A stretch of 64,000 nt of DNA from an uncultured Lachnospiraceae bacterium (GTDB lineage: Bacteria; Bacillota; Clostridia; Lachnospirales; Lachnospiraceae). The stretch spans positions 62,001-126,000 of the forward strand of contig CAMXQE010000002.1 in the NCBI GenBank assembly GCA_947246015.1. The letters run 5' to 3'. This document shows positions 54,903 to 63,447 of the stretch, in pieces. Made by a program: the position numbers and the translations under genes. Position 1 is the first letter of the stretch, and the number at the start of each line of letters is the position of its first letter. Under the pieces are notes generated by a model that was given only the letters and a program-made list of their open reading frames with translations, was not told where the DNA came from and did no database searches.

Positions 54903-54932
54903 ATTTTAGCACACATAACAGTATAAATGCAA
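54903..54932 (-). promoter_or_regulatory. Promoter upstream of the ABC flippase gene
   Basis: On the minus strand there is TTGCAT at 54932-54927, an 18-bp spacer and TAAAAT at 54908-54903, with TGC giving an extended -10. It lies about 60 bp before the ABC gene start. The -35 match is weak. Confidence 0.55.
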
Positions 54933-54963
54933 TATTTGCGCAAAACTGTCCATGTCCGCGAGT

Positions 54964-54990
54964 AACAGTTCAGCCTTCGGCTGCACTGTT
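54964..54990. repeat. Intergenic hairpin of the AGTAACAGTTC family
   Basis: AACAGT/ACTGTT outer arms and CAGCC/GGCTG inner arms enclose a 3-base loop. It sits right after the deacetylase stop and upstream of a promoter. It has no T-run on either side, but strongly resembles the hairpin at 30463-30495. Confidence 0.6.
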
Positions 54991-54997
54991 GCGTCCG

Positions 54998-55888
54998 CTA
55001 AACATCCACCCTCATAACACTACGGAACTCCTTCCTGCGCCCCTCAGAATAATAAAACTTATTGGCCCCCTCGCTGACAAACTCTTCGCCCAGCTCATCG
55101 GCGGAAGAAAAGCCCGGATGGAAGAGAATTTCCAAAATTCTTCCCCGCTTTCCGCTCTGTTCCTTCATGGCTGGCAGAAGTTTACGGACCCGTTTTTCAT
55201 CCATACTGCCGCTGAGCAGCACACCCCATAAAAACATAGGCTTCTGTCCCGATACTTTCTCTGCTTTCCGCTCCATGACAGGGGCAAGAATATTTAATAA
55301 AAGATTTTTTATACAATTGACAGGACGGTAGGTTTTCCAAAGGGACACTTCCTTAAGGAACGGCAGAACCGGTTCTTTTGTCACTCTGATATAAGACACT
55401 TTATAGCCCTCTTCCCGTATTACTTCCAAAAGCGCATCATATACAATCGGAATCATCTGCGTATGCTGGTGTCCGTCAAACCGAAGCGGCAGCTCCTGCC
55501 CGAAACAGCGGCGGAAATTCTCCGTCTGTGCTTTTATTTCTGCTTTCAGCTCTTTTTTTCTCCTGCCGTATTTCCACGGACAGAAACTCCATAGCAGAAG
55601 TTTTCCCCAGCCCATACGGAAATAGCCTCTGCCGTCAATCAGATCCGGCACTTCCTCACGGGCCGCCAGCGCCCTGCCCTCCATGAAATTCAGGTGCACC
55701 GAGAGCAGCGGCTCTTTTTTCCATGACGTTCTTTCTTTTAAATATAATTCCGCATATTTTTCGTAACATGACATATTCGTAAGTACACTGATACTGTCCA
55801 GCCTGCCTTTCCTGATGCATTTCAGGATATCCTCCGATGCCCCGGCAGACAGGGCATAATCGTCGGCATGTATATCAATCGCTTTCAC
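54998..55888 (-). CDS. ChbG/HpnK (YdjC-like) carbohydrate deacetylase
   Basis: This 296-residue protein has IDIHADDYALSAGASEDILK at the N-terminus (metal-binding Asp and catalytic Asp), LLSVHLNFMEG near residue 65, RFDGHQHTQMIPIVYDALLE near residue 135, and EILFHPGF near residue 255. These match the YdjC/ChbG family, which removes N-acetyl groups from oligosaccharides or lipid-linked GlcNAc. The start is GTG, forming a GTGA overlap with the GT2 upstream. It may make a free amine on a lipid-linked HexNAc. Confidence 0.85.
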   Translation of the reverse strand: MKAIDIHADDYALSAGASEDILKCIRKGRLDSISVLTNMSCYEKYAELYLKERTSWKKEPLLSVHLNFMEGRALAAREEVPDLIDGRGYFRMGWGKLLLWSFCPWKYGRRKKELKAEIKAQTENFRRCFGQELPLRFDGHQHTQMIPIVYDALLEVIREEGYKVSYIRVTKEPVLPFLKEVSLWKTYRPVNCIKNLLLNILAPVMERKAEKVSGQKPMFLWGVLLSGSMDEKRVRKLLPAMKEQSGKRGRILEILFHPGFSSADELGEEFVSEGANKFYYSEGRRKEFRSVMRVDV

Positions 55889-56853
55889 TCCTCATCCTCC
55901 TTCCAAATCATGGCTTCGATAATATAACGGGGACGTGCTTTCGTTTCCAAATATATTTTCCCCACATATTCCCCGACCACGCCTAAAGAAAAGATAGTCA
56001 GACCGCCCATCAGAAGCGATACGACCAATGTGGTTGTGTAGCCCTGCACATTCCTCCCGACCAGCCAGTCCACCAGACACAGAATAATCATGATAATGCT
56101 GAACATGCTTACCAAAAATCCCAATACCGTAATCATCCGCAGCGGTCTGGTACTCATGGAAGTGATACCGTCTACCGCCAGTGTCATCATCTTCTTAAAC
56201 GTATATTTGGAATGTCCCGCTTCCCGCTTTTTCACATCGAAATATACCACATCCGACGCAAAACCCATCGTGGGAATCAGTCCCCGTAAAAACAGATTGA
56301 CTTCCTTATATTCCATCAGCGCCTGCAATGCAGACTTGGACAGCAGGCGGTAATCCGCATGATTCTGCATGACATTGCAGCCCAGCAGCCCCATCAGCTT
56401 ATAAAATGCCGTCGCCGTCATTTTCTTGAAAAATCCGTCCGTATTCCGGTTATTGCGTATTCCGTAGACAATTTCACATCCGTTCTGATAGCACTCGATG
56501 AATTTGTCCAGCGCCTCGATATCCTGCTGCAAATCCGCATCTATGGTCACCACCATATCCGCATGTTTCGCCGCCTCCAGCATTCCCGACAGGATGGCGC
56601 TCTGATGACCGTAATTCCTGGAAAAACAGATACCGGAAAATGCAGCATCCTCCCTGCATAAACCGGAAATAATCTTCCACGTATTGTCCCTGCTGCCGTC
56701 ATTTACAAACAGGATTTTACTTTTCGGAGATATTTTCCCCTCCTGTTCCAGCCTCTTCAGTTTTTCTCTCATAACCTGTGCCGCATGTTCCAATACTTCC
56801 TCTTCGTTATAGCACGGAACTACTAAATACAATATATTTCCTCTGCCGCTCAT
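55885..56853 (-). CDS. GtrB-like polyprenyl-phosphate GT2
   Basis: This protein of about 322 residues has ILYLVVPCYNEEEVLEHAAQ, FVNDGSRDNTW, FSRNYGHQSAILSGM, TIDADLQQDIEALD and HADYRLLSKSALQALMEY. It ends with two helices (LVSMFSIIMIILCLVDWLV, TTTLVVSLLMGGLTIFSLGV) before VGEYVGKIYLETKARP. It would make undecaprenyl-phosphate-hexose. GtrA at 52640 is the likely partner. The start at 56853 follows AAAGGAG at 10-11 bases; in-frame ATGs at 56880 and 56928 are alternatives. Confidence 0.9.
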   Translation of the reverse strand: MSGRGNILYLVVPCYNEEEVLEHAAQVMREKLKRLEQEGKISPKSKILFVNDGSRDNTWKIISGLCREDAAFSGICFSRNYGHQSAILSGMLEAAKHADMVVTIDADLQQDIEALDKFIECYQNGCEIVYGIRNNRNTDGFFKKMTATAFYKLMGLLGCNVMQNHADYRLLSKSALQALMEYKEVNLFLRGLIPTMGFASDVVYFDVKKREAGHSKYTFKKMMTLAVDGITSMSTRPLRMITVLGFLVSMFSIIMIILCLVDWLVGRNVQGYTTTLVVSLLMGGLTIFSLGVVGEYVGKIYLETKARPRYIIEAMIWKEDEE

Positions 56854-56954
56854 CTGTTCCGTTCTCCTTTCCTGTATCATGTTCCTTGTCATCCGCCGCC
56901 CGCCGGACATACAGGCATACTCTACCATTCATGTTCCCCGGCATTCGCCGCTCC

Positions 56955-58028
56955 TTATATCATCTCATTCTGCCTGTGCATTTCGGGGGGTTCGTAATGA
57001 TCCATGAAGTCCTCTCCCAAATAAACGATTTCCTCTGCAAACCGGATGGCCTGCACCACTGTAAATACCGATATCACACGCCGGAACCGCAGATTGGGAA
57101 TATAGTTCAGCACCTCCATGGGAAATTTCCCGTCCAGCACAATATATTCCGGAAACACCTGCCGGTAATCCAGTACATCCCTTGGATGGGGCTTAATCAG
57201 GACTACAGATTCCTCCCCGTCTATCTCCCCGTACTGTTCTATGCAGTCCCGAAAAATCCGCTCCCGCACATCCAGTCCGCATAACGGTTCCGTTAAAAGG
57301 AGAATTTTATTCGGGCCGCCCTCATCCAGCTTTTTCCGTATTTCGTCCATATCTGCAATAAACAGACGCACCAGTATATCCTTCCCGTCCGCATCCAGCC
57401 CTTCAGTCAGTTCCCTGCGGGGCTTTTCCACATATTTAGGACAGGGATACGGCAGCACTGATATATCATTCACCTCCATATCCAGGCAGTATTTCGCCCA
57501 CCCGTTCTGAATGAAAATGAGATTCAGGGAAGCCAGAAAAGCTTTCAGCTTAAAATGTCCCCGGTTATCATATCTTGCCGTATCATATGTGCTGATACAG
57601 TCCAATCCATCCTCCAATGCATGGTAGGGAATCTTTTTATAACTCAGATAATATCCGATTGGGTCAGAGTCACAGAAAACATAAATATCCTTATATTCTT
57701 TAAAATCCACGGGAACATAATCCTGCTGCATTTTTCCCAAAAGTTTTGTGTATTTTATCCTTGCCAGCATATTCAGGAGAAGACTGCCCCGGTCCGTATG
57801 ATACTTCATAACTTCCGGAAAATTCACATCTTCCTTCTCCTCGAACATATACACCGCCCCGAACAGTCCGCATTCCTGTGCCCGGCTCTTTAAATCACCG
57901 AAGTCGTTCGACATCGTACTGAGTACAAGCGATGCCTGTCCCCTGTCTTTGACCGGAAGATTCAATTCCTTTAAACATGCCACGTACACATGATAATATG
58001 TGTGGCAGACGTATATCCTATCCTTCAT
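56955..58028 (-). CDS. GT52-like glycosyltransferase (sialyltransferase type)
   Basis: This 357-residue protein has DRIYVCHTYYHVYVACLKEL at the N-terminus, LVLSTMSNDFGDL, YVFCDSDPIGYYL, KILLLTEPLCG and the CMP-sugar-binding-type VVLIKPHPRDVLDYRQVF near residue 285. These match GT52, which includes lipooligosaccharide alpha-2,3-sialyltransferases. Its place after PseI, PseF and PseG suggests it transfers a pseudaminic-like acid from CMP. The start at 58028 has AAAGG five bases upstream; a GTG at 58052 lies further out. Confidence 0.82.
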   Translation of the reverse strand: MKDRIYVCHTYYHVYVACLKELNLPVKDRGQASLVLSTMSNDFGDLKSRAQECGLFGAVYMFEEKEDVNFPEVMKYHTDRGSLLLNMLARIKYTKLLGKMQQDYVPVDFKEYKDIYVFCDSDPIGYYLSYKKIPYHALEDGLDCISTYDTARYDNRGHFKLKAFLASLNLIFIQNGWAKYCLDMEVNDISVLPYPCPKYVEKPRRELTEGLDADGKDILVRLFIADMDEIRKKLDEGGPNKILLLTEPLCGLDVRERIFRDCIEQYGEIDGEESVVLIKPHPRDVLDYRQVFPEYIVLDGKFPMEVLNYIPNLRFRRVISVFTVVQAIRFAEEIVYLGEDFMDHYEPPEMHRQNEMI

Positions 58029-58053
58029 ACTATCCTTTATGCCATCCTCCACA

Positions 58054-59295
58054 TTATTTACTGCTGTCTTTTAAACCGTCGGCGCTCCACTCAATTTTAA
58101 TGAGTTCCATCGTTCTTTTCCCGATTTCCATAGCCTCTTTTGGCGTATCCGCAACGGTAATCACATGTCCCAGCCTGTCATTGCTGGACCTGGTACCATG
58201 CACTTCTTCTCCCGCTTTTTTATAGAGCACGATTTCCTCCACGCCCTTTTTCCGGCGCGCTTCCTCCGGCACAAAAACATTCCTGATTACACCTGCGCCC
58301 TCCCCCGCCTGAAGAAAATGAATCGCCGCCCCTTTTCTCCACTTGGGGCTTATATCCGGTTTCATCCCCGCAGCCAGCTCTACGGAAGCGCCTACCATAT
58401 CCACTCCCGTGGAAAGCGGCACCAGCTTTGAAGTAATGAAATCCCCTCCCAGCCTCGCTGCCAGTTCCACGACCTTCGGCCCCTCTTTCGTTACCTTGAT
58501 TTCCGTATGGGAGGCTCCGCTGCGAAGTCCTATGGCTTCTACTGCCCGGAGGGCAACCTCCTTTATCTGTTCCTGTACCTCCTCCGGCAGAATGCTCGGC
58601 TCACAATGAGCCAGTTCTACAAAATAGGGAGGCGGCGTAATATATTTATCCGTAATCGTAATGATATGGGTCTTCCCCTCCACTGTCATTGCCTCTACGC
58701 TTACTTCCGCACCGGTCATGAATTCCTCCACCATCACGATGCCGTTTCTGGAATGGCTCCTGCTGTATGCATAGACCTCTTTCCACGTTTCCTCTTCCTG
58801 CCCTTTCTCCTTCCTTCCATCCAGCAGTACCACGCCCCTGCTTCCCGCATTATCTGCCGGTTTCACGATACAATACCCGTTTAGCCGCTCTGCTGCCCTC
58901 TTAAATTCGTCAAAATCCGCCGACGCATAATATTCCGGAATCGGCACTCCCTTCTCCCTTAACCGGTCTCTCATACGGCTCTTAACCGTCGCACAAAGGG
59001 AATCCTCATAAGATAAGTCCGGCTGCTTTCCCAGCTTTTCATTCACATATGCCGCCGTCCGCACCGGCCCGTCGCTGGTAGAAGTAATGACCACATCCGG
59101 CTGATAAAGCAAAGCCTGCCGGAGAACTTCCTCCTGGTCCAGCGTACTGACCACCAGCTTCACATCCGCCAAAGGGAACCCAACCGCATGTTCGTCATAA
59201 TCCACCAGAATAATCCGGTATCCCATTTCCTTCGCTTTTCTTATCGCAGGCACCTGCAATGCACTGGCGCCAAGTATCATCATCTTCTTTTCCAT
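58054..59295 (-). CDS. ATP-grasp carboxylate-amine ligase in the nonulosonate module
   Basis: This 413-residue protein has KMMILGASALQVPAIRKAKE at the N-terminus, YCIVKPADNAGSRGVVLLDG near residue 145 (ATP-binding Lys), IVMVEEFMTGAEVSVEAMTV, and ASHTEIKVTKEGPKVVELAA then RLGGD near residue 285. The C-terminal domain is PurK/PurD-like. Such ligases join a carboxylate to an amine. Lying between PseI and the GT52 gene, it may add an amino acid or related group to the nonulosonic acid or a precursor; this is inference. GGGGAG lies eight bases before the ATG. Confidence 0.85.
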   Translation of the reverse strand: MEKKMMILGASALQVPAIRKAKEMGYRIILVDYDEHAVGFPLADVKLVVSTLDQEEVLRQALLYQPDVVITSTSDGPVRTAAYVNEKLGKQPDLSYEDSLCATVKSRMRDRLREKGVPIPEYYASADFDEFKRAAERLNGYCIVKPADNAGSRGVVLLDGRKEKGQEEETWKEVYAYSRSHSRNGIVMVEEFMTGAEVSVEAMTVEGKTHIITITDKYITPPPYFVELAHCEPSILPEEVQEQIKEVALRAVEAIGLRSGASHTEIKVTKEGPKVVELAARLGGDFITSKLVPLSTGVDMVGASVELAAGMKPDISPKWRKGAAIHFLQAGEGAGVIRNVFVPEEARRKKGVEEIVLYKKAGEEVHGTRSSNDRLGHVITVADTPKEAMEIGKRTMELIKIEWSADGLKDSSK

Positions 59296-59348
59296 ATACT
59301 GTCTCCCCTATGCATCCCGCCCGGCTGACATCCTCCAAACGGGTATTC

Positions 59349-60401
59349 TCACTCCACCAGCCCCCATTCCAGCGGCGTCCCTTTCACAATATCCGTCTTT
59401 GCCTTCTTTCCAAGAACTTCCTCATAATACATGGGCGCCATGCCAAAGGCCGGACGGATAGAACGCATATTTTCCTCCGTAAAAAGTTCCCCCGCTTTCA
59501 TATCTTTCACAACGAAAAGGGAGCGACCCTCTTCCCGGCTCTTTTCCTGTTTATCCGTCAGTTTATAAGTCACCTCGCCTAACGCCTTTTCCACCATACG
59601 CACTTCTTCCACCATCTGTTTAAACTCCGCAGGTTCCATGGAAAATGCTGCATCCGGCCCGCCGTCCGCCCTCGACAGGGTGAAGTGCTTTTCTATCATC
59701 TTCGCTCCCAGCGCAACGCTTGCAACCGCTACCGCCGTTCCCATGCTATGGTCGGACAGTCCTGTCAGACAGTTAAATACCTGCGCCATATTGGGAATCA
59801 CTTTAATATTCATATCTTCATAAGGCGTCGGATAACTGGAGGTGCATTTCAGCAAAATAATCTGTTCATTTCCCTCCTCACGGCATGTCCGCACTGCCCG
59901 TTCAATATCCTCCAGATACGCTATACCCGTAGCCATAATTACCGGCTTTCCCAGCCCCGCAATCTTACGGATGAGCGGAATATCCTTTATTTCAAAGGAT
60001 GCGACCTTATAGGCGGGCATCTTCATTTCCTCCATAAAATCCACTGCCGTGAAATCAAAGGGCGAGGAAAAACATTCCATCCCCAATTCATTTGCCAGCT
60101 TCATCAGCTTCGGCTGCCAGTCCCACGGTGTATAAGCCTCCTGATAGAGCTTATAGAACGTCGTTCCGTCCCAAATCGTCCCCTGCTTAATCTGGAAATA
60201 TTCGTTATCACAATCCATCGTTATCGTATCGGGCGTATAGGTCTGCAATTTTACCGCATCCGCCCCCGCCGCTTTCGCCGCACGGATGATTTCCTCTGCC
60301 CTTCCGTAATCCTGCAGATGATTGGCCGAAACTTCCGCCACGATAAATGTTCTTTCCCCTTCTCCCAGATACCGGTTTCCGATTTTTATTTTTTTCTCCA
60401 T
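59349..60401 (-). CDS. pseI: Pseudaminic acid synthase PseI (NeuB family)
   Basis: This 350-residue enzyme would condense PEP with a 6-deoxy-2,4-diacetamido hexose. It has FIVAEVSANHLQDYGRAEEI, AVKLQTYTPDTITMDCDNEY, CFSSPFDFTAVDFME, YKVASFEIKDIPLIR, MATGIAYLEDIERAV, LTGLSDHSMGTAVAVASVAL and KMIEKHFTLSRADGGPDAAF, then a C-terminal SAF domain. SANH and YTPDT fit PseI rather than NeuB or LegI. The start at 60401 is just after the PseF stop. Confidence 0.92.
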   Translation of the reverse strand: MEKKIKIGNRYLGEGERTFIVAEVSANHLQDYGRAEEIIRAAKAAGADAVKLQTYTPDTITMDCDNEYFQIKQGTIWDGTTFYKLYQEAYTPWDWQPKLMKLANELGMECFSSPFDFTAVDFMEEMKMPAYKVASFEIKDIPLIRKIAGLGKPVIMATGIAYLEDIERAVRTCREEGNEQIILLKCTSSYPTPYEDMNIKVIPNMAQVFNCLTGLSDHSMGTAVAVASVALGAKMIEKHFTLSRADGGPDAAFSMEPAEFKQMVEEVRMVEKALGEVTYKLTDKQEKSREEGRSLFVVKDMKAGELFTEENMRSIRPAFGMAPMYYEEVLGKKAKTDIVKGTPLEWGLVE

Positions 60402-60403
60402 TC

Positions 60404-61120
60404 TTATAACCCTGCTCCTTCCCCGTTCTTCCTTCCTTCCATCATCATCCGGTACTTGATTTCCGCCAGCTTCCAATCCGACGGATTATCGATGTCCTGT
60501 ACCTCTGTCTCCGGCACGACCATCGGCACATAGCCATCCGGCAGGTCCCCCCTGCACGCCCGGTACCGCTCCACATGATAACAATAGAACTGTCCGCAGT
60601 CATGATACATCTTTTCCAAATCCTGCGAACGCTTCATGGCATTTTCAGGATAGCAGTATTCCAGTCTGCCGTTCCTGACCGCCATCCCCCGCTGCGGCGG
60701 GAAGGAAAATGAAACCACCGGCATCACACCCGAAGCGTCCTTTTCTATCAAAAGCGCCATGGCCTCTTTTAATTTTTCCGCCGTAACAAATGGAGCAGTC
60801 GGATAAAGACAGGCCATATAATCAAACACCCTGCCCCGCTTCTCATATTCCGCCAATACTTCCATCAGCACATCGTCCGTCGTCGCATAGTCGTCAGCAG
60901 CCGCCTCACTTCTCATAAAAGGCACCGCTGCCCCTGCCCTGCGGGCCGTTTCCGCAATTTCTTCATCGTCCGTCGATACCATGACTTCCCCGAACAGACC
61001 GGAAGCGAGCGCCGCTTCAATGGAATAGCAGATAATCGGCTTCCCCAGAAATTCTTTCTTATTTTTCCCCGGTATTCTTTTGCTGCCGCCTCGGGCCGTT
61101 ATAATCGCAATCGAACTCAT
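60404..61120 (-). CDS. pseF: CMP-pseudaminic acid cytidylyltransferase PseF
   Basis: This 238-residue enzyme activates the nonulosonic acid with CTP. It has IAIITARGGSKRIPGKNKKE, EVMVSTDDEEIAETARRAGA, YATTDDVLMEVL, ACLYPTAPFVTAEKL, QFYCYHV and a C-terminal VQDIDNPSDWKLAEIKY. The pattern matches the PseF branch of CMP-NeuAc synthetases, and the length is typical. It lies between the PseG fusion and PseI, in a classic pse order. The upstream region has TGCGGAACGGGAAC, resembling the flank of the structured intergenic element. Confidence 0.92.
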   Translation of the reverse strand: MSSIAIITARGGSKRIPGKNKKEFLGKPIICYSIEAALASGLFGEVMVSTDDEEIAETARRAGAAVPFMRSEAAADDYATTDDVLMEVLAEYEKRGRVFDYMACLYPTAPFVTAEKLKEAMALLIEKDASGVMPVVSFSFPPQRGMAVRNGRLEYCYPENAMKRSQDLEKMYHDCGQFYCYHVERYRACRGDLPDGYVPMVVPETEVQDIDNPSDWKLAEIKYRMMMEGRKNGEGAGL

Positions 61121-61161
61121 ACTCTTTCTTCGATACTCCTTTCTCCGTTCCCGTTCCGCAC

Positions 61162-63447
61162 TCAGAGTTCCAGAACTGCCTTTGCAATGCGTTCCGCTCC
61201 TCTGCCGTCCGTCACTTTATGCAGGGCCTCTTTCATGCAAAGGCGCAGTTCTCCATCCCCGAGAATCTGCTTTAAACCGCCGCATATCCTTTCCAGACAT
61301 TCCTCCCGTTCTGTCCGGATATCCCCTGCAAACAACATCCTGTCTTCCACTGCAAAAAATTCCCTGTCATACTGCTGATTATCCGCACTGACGAAAAATA
61401 CCGAAGGTATCTCCAGCGCACTCAGCTCAAACAGCATCGTACCTGCTGCCGAAACCGCTGCAAGGCACGGTTCCATCAACTCCGCCATATGCTCCACATT
61501 CCGGTGGAGACGGATATTGGGATAATGCTCCGCCAGCCGCTCCAGCTCTTTTGCATTTCCGTTAAAGTTCCCCACAACGGTATCAAAAACCACCTGAAGC
61601 AGTTCTTCGTCCTGTACCGCTTTCGCCAAAATGCCGGTAAGGGCATTATACCTGTCGCCGCCGCCGGAACTTAATAAAATGTGCGGCGTCCCATCCTTTG
61701 TATTCCTATCCTCTGTATTTCCATCATCCGTATTTCCTTTTTGGAACTCCTCCCGGAGCGGCACATAGGAAGTCCCTAACAGCAGCTTTGTCTTCCCGCG
61801 GTAAGTCTCCTCATATGGAAACCGCACATGATACGCATTATAATTCACCAGTAAGTCCACCGGATACACATCTTCGAAACAGTCATCGATATAAACCAGC
61901 CTGCACAAATCCCGCAGCCGTTCGAAATATTCCGCCCCGGCCTGATAGGAATCCACCAGCAGTTTCCGACAGTCCGCTTTCTTTAATTCCTCCCGTAACA
62001 GCGGAATTTCATTTTCCATATGATTCCACTCACTATGCAGACAAACCATATCCATTCCGGCCTGCTTGAGCAGTCCGCGGGCATATACATCCGCCGTAAA
62101 AAAGACCACCCTGGCGCCTCTTTGCTTCAGCTGTTTTGCAATCGTAATACAGCGCATGATATGCCCTGTCGCCACCGTTTCGTTTGCATCGGCACGGATA
62201 CCGATTACCTGTCCCGCTCCATCCGCAGAAAATCTGTTATCTGTGAAAGTTTCCTCTGCCCGGTGTCCATACTCATACGCTTCCATTACATCTGCAATAC
62301 TCTGCATCTCTTCCGTCCCGTACCTCTGGTCTAACGGAAGCGCCAGTATATGCTGATAAATATACTGTTCCTCTTCTGACAGAATATCCTCATTCTCCGC
62401 TCCTGCCGGCCAAAGCACCGGGGCATAAATATCATGCATCCGCAGGAATTCCTGCAATTCCTTCCGCTCCTTTGCATAGACCGCAAAATACAGCGGAGCC
62501 GTTCCGCCCCCTGCTCCCTGCACCTCTCCGTCCGCTCCTGCGTCCTGCATACCCAAAACAGGGGTAAACTTTGTTTTTCCGCATAACCGCCCGTACAGAT
62601 AGCCGTAATTCTCTCTCCTGCGTTTTCCGGCATATTCCTCGTCCGTCATGCACAGTATCCCCTGCGCCGTCTTTGACAGTTTCCGTATGCCGCCGTACCT
62701 GTCCAGTTCTTCCTCCATTTCCCGGTTTCTTTTTAAGAATCCGTTCTTCATCTCCTGCTTTTGGACAGCGCTTCTCTCCATTTCTTTTCCGCCATATAAA
62801 TATTCCCACTTTTCCGTCAGGATTTCCATTCTTCTTCCCGCATAAGACTCCGAATCTTCCAGTTTTCCGTCAGATAAACTTTCATCTGAAGCTACGAATC
62901 CCCCATCCGGCACCGGATACCATTTCCGCAGGCTCCCTACCACATAATCCGCTTCCGCTCCCGCTTCTGCCAGATAATAGGCCTGCGTCACATCCTCCAT
63001 AATGCAGATTCCCTGTTCCCGCCATTTCAGAAACAAAGACCGCATCGGCTTCCATGTATCCACACCGTAGTACGGATGGACAAAAAGCAGACCCGGCCTG
63101 ACCTGTTCTATTTTACTGCGCAGTTCTTCCTCCTCTGCCATCAGTTCTTTGTTGATATGATAAAAATGGAGTTCCCATCCTGCACGCTCAAAAGGGAAAA
63201 AAACGCTGTCGCACATATAGGCCGGCAAAAGGCATTTTTTTGAGATACCCGGCCGCTTCTGTTCCAGACTTCTTAACGCCAGTGCGATTGCTTCCCTGCC
63301 GGATGCCGTATAACAACAATACCGCTTTCCGTATTTTGCTGTCTCCGGCAAACCAAAACTGTCTCCGGCTTCTACTTTCTTCGATTCCGCCCATGCCGGA
63401 TTGATTTCGTATATGCTTCCAATCTCCATATCCTTCTTACCCCGCAT
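61162..63447 (-). CDS. Aminotransferase-PseG fusion protein
   Basis: This 761-residue protein joins two domains. Residues 1-395 form a DegT-type PLP fold: YTASGREAIALALRSL, KCLLPAYMCDSVFFPFERAG, IMEDVTQAYYL (Asp152) and the PLP lysine in VVGSLRKWYPVPDGGF (Lys175). Residues 415-761 form PseG, the hydrolase that removes UDP from the altrose derivative: IGIRADANETVATGHIMRCI (His429), VDSYQAGAEYFERLRDL, LLSSGGGDRYNALT and AAGTMLFELSALEIPSVFFV. A short repeat (GNTDDGNTEDRNTKDG) lies within the PseG part. It overlaps the upstream GT2 by 11 bp. Confidence 0.88.
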   Translation of the reverse strand: MRGKKDMEIGSIYEINPAWAESKKVEAGDSFGLPETAKYGKRYCCYTASGREAIALALRSLEQKRPGISKKCLLPAYMCDSVFFPFERAGWELHFYHINKELMAEEEELRSKIEQVRPGLLFVHPYYGVDTWKPMRSLFLKWREQGICIMEDVTQAYYLAEAGAEADYVVGSLRKWYPVPDGGFVASDESLSDGKLEDSESYAGRRMEILTEKWEYLYGGKEMERSAVQKQEMKNGFLKRNREMEEELDRYGGIRKLSKTAQGILCMTDEEYAGKRRRENYGYLYGRLCGKTKFTPVLGMQDAGADGEVQGAGGGTAPLYFAVYAKERKELQEFLRMHDIYAPVLWPAGAENEDILSEEEQYIYQHILALPLDQRYGTEEMQSIADVMEAYEYGHRAEETFTDNRFSADGAGQVIGIRADANETVATGHIMRCITIAKQLKQRGARVVFFTADVYARGLLKQAGMDMVCLHSEWNHMENEIPLLREELKKADCRKLLVDSYQAGAEYFERLRDLCRLVYIDDCFEDVYPVDLLVNYNAYHVRFPYEETYRGKTKLLLGTSYVPLREEFQKGNTDDGNTEDRNTKDGTPHILLSSGGGDRYNALTGILAKAVQDEELLQVVFDTVVGNFNGNAKELERLAEHYPNIRLHRNVEHMAELMEPCLAAVSAAGTMLFELSALEIPSVFFVSADNQQYDREFFAVEDRMLFAGDIRTEREECLERICGGLKQILGDGELRLCMKEALHKVTDGRGAERIAKAVLEL

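Noticed and set aside
54964-54990. Terminator after the ChbG-like gene
   Set aside because: The stem is strong, but no T-run follows on either strand; kept as a repeat-family hairpin.
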